Assembly: GCF_963678635.1 (NCBI RefSeq)
Contig: NC_087068.1
Span: 31,622,318 to 31,686,317 of the forward strand
Length of the DNA stretch: 64,000 nt
Reading direction: 5' to 3'
Origin: Symsagittifera roscoffensis
Taxonomy: Eukaryota > Xenacoelomorpha > Acoela > Convolutidae
Shown here piece after piece: positions 1 through 12,000 of the stretch. The position numbers were made by a program, and so were the translations under genes. The notes beneath the pieces are model-generated. The model made no database searches and was not told the origin of the DNA. It saw only the letters and a program-made list of their open reading frames with translations. Each line of letters starts with the position of its first letter. Within the stretch, counting starts at the first letter, position 1.

Positions 1-1
1 T

Positions 2-3000
2 TTACAAGAGGAGCCCGAGTCTCAACTGTTCTCAAAAGCTGCTTTCCTGAATCTGTGTCTAACAGAACCGGGAAACTGGAAGAGCTGTGACAAAGCCCTG
101 AACAAAGAATGTCTATTACAAGGAACAGGTAATAGAGGTAAACCACCAACGTCAACAGCTACCACCAGTGGCACTAATTCAAGTGGCGGGTATTTTTCAG
201 GATCCAGCTCTAACACAATAACGCCTGGAGGTGGGAATGGGACTGGAATCATAATAACATCTCGTGGAACTCAAATAACAGCTACTATAACTGGAACTAT
301 TGGAAATTCCACTACTTCTGGAAACGGAAGCATCCAAACTACTGGGTTTAGCACTGGAACCACCTCGGGAACATTGTCGTCTCCTCCTAATGGAACCCTG
401 AACCAGACGCAACAAATGTATGTAGATCTTCACAATGGTCATCGTCGCTTGGTACCCATTCCAGACCTGAAATGGGACTATAGTTTGGAAAATGACGCAG
501 TTAAATTAGTCGATGGCCGATGCAGTGTTTTATATAATAAATTCACATACCAACACAAGTGGGTGTATCATAAAAAAATTATGAACGCAATGCCGGACCA
601 AATAATAAACACCATGTTCAAAGAACATTACAATGACTCCGTGTTAGCATATCAGTATCCGGGAGAGAGTAAGCCCTTCAATGACTGTTTTAAAGCCATG
701 AACAGGCCTATGAACAACACTGAAAGAGGAGTCTTAATAAATATGGTAACAACCGTTATGTTTGAAAAGTATACCAAGTTCGCTTGTACTTATAAAACTT
801 GTCCCAATACTGGTCAAAGTATACATGCAATGGCTTGTGTCTACGGAGATAAACTGCAAGAGGCACAGTTGTTTTCGAAAAACGGCTTCTTTAATCTCTG
901 CACACTCGAGTCTCCTAAATGGAGAAGCTGTAACTTCGGGCTGGATCAGGAGTGTCAACGCCGCGCACACCAACCCATAGGAAGTCCAACAACTGGATAC
1001 TCGACAACAATTAACCCAACGACCGGAGGTACAACAACTACTGGTAACGCGATAACGAGAACCCCGCCGACAGGAAATAGCTTGTCTACGACACAAACTG
1101 TAAACGGAACCTCAATATTTCCACCAATTGGGTATGGGACAACCAGAACACCGCCGACAAGCTTGTCTACGACACAAAATGTTAATGGAACCTCAATATT
1201 TCCACCAATTGGGTATGGGACAACCAGAACACCGCCGACAAGCTTGTCTACGACACAAAATGTTAATGGAACCTCAATATTTCCACCAATTGGGTATGGG
1301 ACAACCAGAACACCACCGACAAGCTTGTCTACGACACAAAATGTTAATGGAACCTCAATATTTCCACCAATTGGGTATGGGACAACCAGAACACCGCCGA
1401 CAGGAAACAGCTTGTCTACCACACAAACTGTAAAGGGAACGTCAACATTTACACCAATTGGGAACTTAACTTCAATGCAACAATTGTATATGGACCTTCA
1501 TAGTAACCAAAGACAAATTGTTCCAATGCAGAATCTAACGTGGGAAAACGGGCTAGAGGCCGAGGCAATAAACATAGCAGATGAGCAATGCAACAACCCC
1601 ACAAAGAACTTAAATTACGATCATGCCTGGGTATATCACATCAAACTAGCTAATTTATCGGACAAATACTTAGTAAAAACTATGTTTCAGAGGTACTACA
1701 CAACATCAACACAAGCGTATGAGTACCCAGGTGAAGGGAAAAAGTTTCATCAATGTTTTGCAGACCGAAAACAAAAAGTTCATGGTACTGATTTGGGCAT
1801 AATTACAAAACTTGTGACAACAGTTTTGTTTGAGCAATACTCAAAACTTGCATGTGCGTTTATGAAGTGCCCGTTGACATCTGTTGGTGATGGCGTGCAT
1901 GCAATGGCATGCGTTTACAGAGACAAACTGAGCGAAGCACAATTATTTCCTTCAAAAGGTTTTTTGAACCTCTGTAAGGCTGAACCAGGTCAATGGCGTA
2001 GTTGTAATCAATCTCTGAATATTCAGTGCAAGAATCAAGGACCTGGTGGAACTAAGACATCCGCTCAAACAATGACAGGAATCTCGTCGTCCCAATCCCA
2101 GTCAACGGGAAACTCGACAACAAACCTAAGAACAACGCCAGTGACTTCAACGATCACTGCAACACCATCATCAGGAAGCGCATCATCGTCTGTAACGACA
2201 ACCACCGTTGCTTCAACGACTGGAGGCACACCGACTGGAAATTTGACGTCATCTGGGATGACAATCGTTGCTTCAACGACTGGAGGCACACCAACTGGAA
2301 ATCTGACGTCATCTGGGACGACAACAATCGTTGCTTCAACGACTGGAGGCACACCAACTGGAAATTTGACGTCATCTGGGACGACAACAATCGTTGCTTC
2401 AACGACTGGAGGCACACCAACTGGAAATCTGAAGTCATCTGAGACGACAACAACCGTTGCTTCAACGACTGGATGCACACCAACTGGTAATTTGACGTCA
2501 TCTGGAACGACAACAACCGTTGCTTCAACGACTGGAGGCACACCAACTGGAAATCTGACGTCATCTGGGACGACAACAATCGTTGCTTCAACGACTGGAG
2601 GCACACCGATTGGAAATTTGACGTCATCTGGGACGACAACAATCGTTGCTTCAACGACTGGAGGCACACCAACTGGAAATCTGACGTCATCTGGAACGAC
2701 AACAACCGTTGCTTCAACGACTGGAGGCACACCAACTGGTAATTTGACGTCATCTGGAACGACAACAACCGTTGCTTCAACGACTGGAGGCACACCAAAT
2801 GGTAATCTGACGTCATCTGGAACGACAATAACCGTTGCTTCAACGACTAGAGGCACACCAACTCGAAATCTGACGTCATCTGGGACGACAACAATCGTTG
2901 CTTCAACGACTGGAGGCACACCAACTGGAAATCTGACGTCATCCGTAATGACAACAACCGTTGCTTCAACGACTGGAGGCACACCAACTGGAAATTTGAT

Positions 3001-6000
3001 GTCATCTGGGACGACAACAATCGTTGCTTCAACGACTGGAGGCACACCAACTGGAAATCTGACATCATCTGGAACGACAACAACCGTTGCTTCAACGACT
3101 GGAGGCACACCAACTGGAAATCTGACGTCATCTGGAACGACAACAACCGTTGCTTCAACGACTGGAGGCACACCAACTGGAAATCTGACGTCATCTGGAA
3201 CGACAACAACCGTTGCTTCAACGACTGGAGGCACACCCACTGGAAATCTGACGTCATCCGGAATGACAACAACCGTTGCTTCAACGACTGGAGGCACATC
3301 AACTGGAAATCTGACGTCCTCTGGAAAGATAACAACCGGTAGCGTATCAAAAATAAGTACGACATCTGGAAACTCTTCAGGTGTATCTGTGTTCATGAAA
3401 CTTATGCTGGATCTGATGAACAGACACAGGAAAAACGCCGACATAAGCAACTTGACTTATAGCGCAGCGTTGGAATCTTTGGCACAGGACTTTACAGACC
3501 GAAGATGCAAAGCGCAGAACCCTAACAGAATCGTTAGTTCAGACTCGCTTTTTTATTTGAAAAAAGTCCATCAATCGTCTACCCAGCCTCTTGCCAAGGA
3601 CATGTTCAGCGGTATGTACACCATGAGCGGGCTTGTGTACCAGTTTCCGGGAGATCAGAAAGGTTTTTCAGAATGTTTCCAGCAAAATAAAATGACCGTC
3701 GACGAATCTACGAGAGTGAACTTCACGACACTCGTTATGTTTGAACAACGAAAGGAAGTTGCTTGCCATATGCGTAAATGTCCTGCTGGCATAATATTTA
3801 ATCAACCAAAAAATACCAGCACGACCATTTTAGCGTGTCAATTTGAACAGAACATGGCAGAGGCCGCACTTTTTCCGAACAGTGCATTTCTTAAAATATG
3901 TGCTGCCGAGCCAGGATACTGGCGCGCTTGTGAACAAAATCTGGATGTGGAATGCCAAAAACGCGCAAACAAAACTTCTGTGAGCACAACTTCTGTCCCT
4001 ACAATCAATACAACCACTAATAATGTAATAAGCAGTACTCCACCCGGCAACATGAGCACAGGGACAATGACACCACTTCCGGTTACAACTCGAACAGGAA
4101 CAGGAACAACAGCTAATTTCTCAAATGCAACTTCAACAACCTCCCCGAAAGGGAACAATACTTCAATGCAAAAAGTCTATTTAGAATTGCACAAAAAGCA
4201 TCGTTCAATTGTCCCATTGCAGGATCTTATATGGGAACCAGCGCTGGAGACAGAAGCTAAGAAGGTTGCAGACGAGGAATGCAAAAATACCAGCATGAAA
4301 CCTTCGTACGAACACACTTGGGCATTTTACATTGATTTGCCAAACACATCACCATCACAATTAGTGAAAATAATGTTTCATAAGTACTATACACAATCTA
4401 TACAAGTTTACGAGTACCCAGGAGAAGGGAAAAAATTCCATCAATGTTTTAGAGACAGAAACGAATCAATAAAAGGCACTAACAAAGGCAAAATATTGAA
4501 AATGGTGACTACGGTTTTGTTTGAAAAATACAAAAAATTTGCTTGTGGCTTGACGAAATGCTCAATGGCATCAGCTGGCGCCGACGTACATGCGATGGCT
4601 TGCGTTTATCGAGAAAAAGAAAAAGAAGCACAGTTGTTCCCAAAATCCGGATTTCTCAATCTCTGCAAAGCTGAGCCAGGCCAATGGCGGAGCTGTGATC
4701 AAAAATTGGAAAAAGAATGTCATAAACAAACACCCGGAGGAAGTACCACTACCACTGCAAATACGACAACAAATAGTATACTATCACTCGGAAGCACAAC
4801 AGCAGGAAATGGTACAGTTGGTACTACGCCTACAGGAAACGTTCCAGCTAGAAACACTTCGACTGGTACCTCAACAAGTGCAAATGCGACATATGGTAAT
4901 ACGAAAAACGGAACCATTACAACAGGAAGTGCGACATCTGGTAGCGTTTCATCTCAAACGCCAACAAAAGGAAACGGGACTTCAGCGACTACGGCAACAG
5001 CAACCCCGCCAAAAGGAAACATCACATCTATAAGCACTTCAACTGGGGCCACGTTATCTACATTATCTAGCAACACAACAGTTAATGGAAATCAATCGTC
5101 AACAACGACACCTTCAAATGGAAGTTTGAACAGCCTTAAAAACATTTTCTTAGAACTACACAAAAAGCATCGAAAACTTGTTCCCTTAAAAGACCTCAAA
5201 TGGGAGACAGGATTAGAAGCTGAGGCTCTGAAGGTTGCAGACGAGCAATGCAACAACCCGACGAAGAACTTACATTACAATCATACCTGGGTATATCACA
5301 TCAAACTAGCTAACTTATCGGACGAAGAATTAGTAACAACTATGTTTCAGAGGTACTACACAAAATCAACGAAAAGGTACGAGTACCCAGGAGAAGGGGA
5401 AAAATTTCATCAATGTTTTGCAGACCGAAACGAAAAAGTTCATGGTACTGATTTGGGCATAATTACAAAACTTGTGACAACAGTTTTGTTTGAACAATAC
5501 TCAAAACTTGCATGTGCGTTTATGAAGTGCCCGCTGACATCTGTTGGTGATGACGTGCATGCAATGGCATGCGTTTACAGAGAAAAAATGGTCGAAGCAC
5601 AGTTGTTTTCTAAAAAAGGATTTCTTAACCTTTGCAGAGCTGAGCCAGGGCGATGGCGCAGCTGTGATCAGAGTTTAAATCAGGAATGTCTTAAGCAAGC
5701 ACCATCTGGAAAATCGACAGCTGCAACAACACCGAAAAGAAATGGAACAACTTCATCCCCACCGCTTGGAAATGGGACAACTGTTACTTCGTCAACTGGA
5801 CCTGCAACAATTACAACCGCAACAAATGGAAATGCGACAACAGCAACCGTTACATCTGGAAATCCGACTAAAACAACCCCACCACTTGGAAATGGGAAAA
5901 CTGCTACTTCATCAACTGGACCTGCAACAATTACAACCGCAACAAATGGAAATGCGACAACAGCAACCCTTACCTCTGGAAAAACGACAACTACAATCCC

Positions 6001-9000
6001 ACCAACTGGAAGTGCGAAAACTACAACAAACAATACTCCTCTCGGCAACATGAGCACAGGGACAATGACAACACTTCCGGTTACAACTCGAACGCGAACA
6101 ACAGCTAATTTCTCAAATGCAACTTCAACAACCTCCCCGAAAGGGAACAATACTTCAATGCAAAAAGTCTATTTAGAATTGCACAAAAAGCATCGTTCAA
6201 TTGTCCCATTGCAGGATCTTATATGGGAACCAGCGCTGGAGACAGAAGCTAAGAAGGTTGCAGACGAGGAATGCAAAAATACCAGCATGAAACCTTCGTA
6301 CGAACACACTTGGGCATTTTACATTGATTTGCCAAACACATCACCATCACAATTAGTGAAAATAATGTTTCATAAGTACTATACACAATCTATACAAGTT
6401 TACGAGTACCCAGGAGAAGGGAAAAAATTCCATCAATGTTTTAGAGACAGAAACGAATCAATAAAAGGCACTAACAAAGGCAAAATATTGAAAATGGTGA
6501 CTACGGTTTTGTTTGAAAAATACAAAAAATTTGCTTGTGGCTTGACGAAATGCTCAATGGCATCAGCTGGCGCCGACGTACATGCGATGGCTTGCGTTTA
6601 TCGAGAAAAAGAAAAAGAAGCACAGTTGTTCCCAAAATCCGGATTTCTCAATCTCTGCAAAGCTGAGCCAGGCCAATGGCGGAGCTGTGATCAAAAATTG
6701 GAAAAAGAATGTCATAAACAAACACCCGGAGGAAGTACCACTACCACTGCAAATACGACAACAAATAGTATACTATCACTCGGAAGCACAACAGCAGGAA
6801 ATGGTACAGTTGGTACTACGCCTACAGGAAACGTTCCAGCTAGAAACACTTCGACTGGTACCTCAACAAGTGCAAATGCGACATATGGTAATACGAAAAA
6901 CGGAACCATTACAACAGGAAGTGCGACATCTGGTAGCGTTTCATCTCAAACGCCAACAAAAGGAAACGGGACTTCAGCGACTACGGCAACAGCAACCCCG
7001 CCAAAAGGAAACATCACATCTATAAGCACTTCAACTGGGGCCACGTTATCTACATTATCTAGCAACACAACAGTTAATGGAAATCAATCGTCAACAACGA
7101 CACCTTCAAATGGAAGTTTGAACAGCCTTAAAAACATTTTCTTAGAACTACACAAAAAGCATCGAAAACTTGTTCCCTTAAAAGACCTCAAATGGGAGAC
7201 AGGATTAGAAGCTGAGGCTCTGAAGGTTGCAGACGAGCAATGCAACAACCCGACGAAGAACTTACATTACAATCATACCTGGGTATATCACATCAAACTA
7301 GCTAACTTATCGGACGAAGAATTAGTAACAACTATGTTTCAGAGGTACTACACAAAATCAACGAAAAGGTACGAGTACCCAGGAGAAGGGGAAAAATTTC
7401 ATCAATGTTTTGCAGACCGAAACGAAAAAGTTCATGGTACTGATTTGGGCATAATTACAAAACTTGTGACAACAGTTTTGTTTGAACAATACTCAAAACT
7501 TGCATGTGCGTTTATGAAGTGCCCGCTGACATCTGTTGGTGATGACGTGCATGCAATGGCATGCGTTTACAGAGAAAAAATGGTCGAAGCACAGTTGTTT
7601 TCTAAAAAAGGATTTCTTAACCTTTGCAGAGCTGAGCCAGGGCGATGGCGCAGCTGTGATCAGAGTTTAAATCAGGAATGTCTTAAGCAAGCACCATCTG
7701 GAAAGTCGACAGCTGCAACAACACCGAAAGGAAATGCAACAACTTCATCCCCACCGCTTGGAAATGGGACAACTGTTACTTCATCAACTGGACCTGCAAC
7801 AATTACAACCGCAACAAATGGAAATGCTACAACAGCAACCCTTACATCTGGAAAAACGACAACTACAATCCCACCGACTGGAAGTGCTACAACTACAACC
7901 CAATCAATGGGAAATGCCTCGTCTACCATTTCAACAACTGGAAATGCGGCCACAACAACCATGCCATCTGGAATTGCGACAACAAGCAACTCACCAAGTG
8001 GAAATGCGACAACTTTAACCCAACCAAATGGAAATGCCTCATATACAATTCCATCAACTGGAAATGGAACAACAAAAAAAACCATGCCAACTGTAAATAC
8101 GATAACTACATCCCCACCAACTGTAACTGCGACCACTACAGCTCTAACAACTGGAAAACCAACAACTACTACGCGACCGCGACCACCTGGAAATGCGACA
8201 ACTACAACCGCACCAACTGGAAATGCGACAACTAAGACCCCACCAACTAAAAATGCGACAACAACAACCCTTACAACTGGAAAAGTGACTACTACAATCC
8301 CAACACTCGGAAACGCGACAACTAAAAATCCATCAACTGGAAACGCGACATCCGCCACCCCATCACCTAAAAATGTGACAACTACAAAACCGCCCACTGG
8401 AAATCCGACAAATACAACCCCACCATCTAGAAATCCGACAAATACAATCCCACCATCCGGAAATCCGACAAACACAACCCCACCATCTGGAAACGCGACA
8501 ACTACAACCCCACCACCTGGAAATGCGACAATTACAACCCCAATACCTGTAAATACGACAACTATAGCCCCACCACCTGGAAATGCGACAAACACCACCC
8601 CATCACATGGAAAAGTGACATATACAACCTCACCACCTGGAAAAGCGACAACTACAAACCCACCACTAGGAAATGCAAAAACTTCAACCCCACCACCTGG
8701 AAATGCGACAACTACAACCACGCCAAAAAGAAATACGACAAATTTAACCCCACCACCAGGCATTGCGACAACTATAACCTCACCACTAGGAAATGTGACA
8801 AAAACAACCCCACCACCAGGAAATGCGACAACCTACACGCCAACAAATGGAAACGCGACAACCAATGCTCCACCACATGGAAAAGCCACGACTACAACCC
8901 AGTCAAATGGAAATGCGACAACTCAAACCACACCACCTGGAAAAGCGAAAACCACCACTCCATCATCTGGAAATGCGACAATCACCACCCCACCCTTTGG

Positions 9001-12000
9001 AAACGTGACAAGCACCACGCCACCAACTGGAAATGCGACAACTACAACCCCGCCAACTGGAAAAGCGACATCTGCAACCCCACCACCTGGAAGTGCGACA
9101 ACCTACACCCCACCACCTGGAAATGCGACAACCTACACCCCAACAAATGGAAACGCGACAACCAATACTCCACCACATGGAAAAGCCACGACTACAACCC
9201 AGCCAAACGGAAATGCGACAACTCAAACCAAACCACCTGGAAAAGCGAAAACCACCACTCCATCATCTGGAAATGCGACAACCACCACCCCGTCCTTTGC
9301 AAACGTGACAAGCACCACGCCACCAATTGGAAATTCGACAACTACAACCCCGCCGACTGGAAAAGCGACAACCACCACCCCACCAGCTGGAAAAACGACA
9401 ACCACTACCGCACCGTCTGCAAATGCGACAATCACCACCCCACCCTCTGGAAACGTGACAACCGCTACCCCACCACCTGGAAATGCGACAAGTACAACCC
9501 CAACACCTGGAAATGCGACAACTGCAACCCCACCATCTGGAAATGCGACAACTAAAACCCCACCAACTGGAAATGCGACAACTCAAACCGCACCACCTGG
9601 AAAAACGACAACCACCACCACATCACCTGGAAAAGCGACAACTACAACCCAACCTCCTGGAAAAAAGACAACAACAAACCCTTCATCTGGAAAAAAGACA
9701 ACTACAACCGGACCACCTGGAAATGCGACAACTAAAACCCCACTACCTGCAAATGCGACAACTGCAACCCCACCATCTGGAAATGCGACAACTTCAACCC
9801 CACCACCTGGAAATGCGACAACTACAACCACGCCAAAAAGAAATACGACAAATTTAACCCCACCACCAGGCAATGCGACAACTATAACCTCACCACTAGG
9901 AAATGTGACAAAAACAACCCCACCACCTGGAAATGCGACAACCTACACCCCAACAAATGGAAACGCGACAACCAATACTCCACCACATGGAAAAGCCACG
10001 ACTACAACCCAGTCAAATGGAAATGCGACAACTCAAACCACACCACCTGGAAAAGCGAAAACCACCACTCCATCATCTGGAAATGCGACAATCACCACCC
10101 CACCCTTTGGAAACGTGACAAGCACCACGCCACCAACTGGAAATGCGACAACTACAACCCCGCCAACTGGAAAAGCGACATCTGCAACCCCACCACCTGG
10201 AAGTGCGACAACCTACACCCCACCACCTGGAAATGCGACAACCTACACCCCAACAAATGGAAACGCGACAACCAATACTCCACCACATGGAAAAGCCACG
10301 ACTACAACCCAGCCAAACGGAAATGCGACAACTCAAACCAAACCACCTGGAAAAGCGAAAACCACCACTCCATCATCTGGAAATGCGACAACCACCACCC
10401 CGCCCTTTGGAAACGTGACAAGCACCACGCCACCAATTGGAAATTCGACAACTACAACCCCACCGACTGGAAAAGCGACAACCACCACCCCACCAGCTAG
10501 AAAAACGACAACCACTACCGCACCGTCTGCAAATGCGACAACCACCACCCCACCCTCTGGAAACGTGACAACCGCTACCCCACCACCTGGAAATGCGACA
10601 AGTACAACCCCAACACCTGGAAATGCGACAACTGCAACCCCACCATCTGGAAATGCGACAACTAAAACCCCACCAACTGGAAATGCGACAACTCAAACCG
10701 CACCACCTGGAAAAACGACAACCACCACCACATCACCTGGAAATGCGACAACTACAACCCAACCTCCTGGAAAAAAGACAACAACAATCCCTTCATCTGG
10801 AAAAGCGACAACTACAACCGGACCACCTGGAAATGCGACAACTAAAACCCCACTACCTGCAAATGCGACAACTGCAACCCCACCATCTGGAAATGCGACA
10901 ACTAAAACCCCACCAACTGGAAAAGCGACAACTCAAACCGCACCACCCGGAAAAGCGACAAACACCACCGCATCACCTGGAAATGCGACAACTACAACCC
11001 CACCACCTGGAAAAAAGACAACAACAAACCCTTCATCTGGAAAAGCGACAACTAAAACCCCACCAACTGGAAATGCGACAACTCAAACCGCACCACCTGG
11101 AAAAACGACAACCACCACCGCATCACCTGGAAATGCGACAACTACAACCCCACCACCTGTAAAAAAGACAACAACAAACCCTTCATCTGGAAAAGCGACA
11201 ACTACAACCGCACCACCTGGAAACGCGACAACTACAACCCCACTACCTGCAAATGCGACAACTGCAACCCCACCATCTGGAAATGCGACAACTAAAACCC
11301 CACCAACTGGAAAAGCGACAGCTCAAACCGCACCACCTGGAAAAGCAATAACCACCACCGCATCACCTGGAAATGCGACAACTACAACCCCACCACCTGG
11401 AAAAAAGATAACAACAAACCCTTCATCTGGAAAAGCGACAACTAAAACCCCACCAACTGGAAATGCGACAACTCAAACCGCACCACCTGGAAAAGCGACA
11501 ACCACCACCGCATCACCTGGAAATGCGACAACTACAACCCCACCACCTGGAAAAAAGACAACAACAAACCCTTCATCTGGAAAAGCGACAACTACAACCG
11601 GACCACCTGGAAATGCGACAACTAAAACCCCACTACCTGCAAATGCGACAACTGCAACCCCACCATCTGGAAATGCGACAACTAAAACCCCACCAACTGG
11701 AAAAGCGACAACTCAAACCGCACAAACCGCACCACCTGGAAAAGCGACAACCACCACCGCATCACCTGGAAATGCGACAACTACAACCCCACCACCTGGA
11801 AAAAAGACAACAACAAACCCTTCATCTGGAAATGCGACAACTAAAACCCCACCAACTGGAAATGCGACAACTAAAACCTCACCAACTGGAAATGCGACAA
11901 CTCAAACCGCACCACCTGGAAAAGCGACAACCACCACCGCATCACCTGGAAATGCGACAACTACAACCCGACCACCTGGAAAAAAGACAACAACAAACCC

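Noticed and set aside
2065-3450. 461-codon minus-strand frame across the 63-bp repeats
   Set aside because: The period is divisible by three, so all frames stay open. The Val/Pro-rich product is an antisense shadow of the mucin linker.
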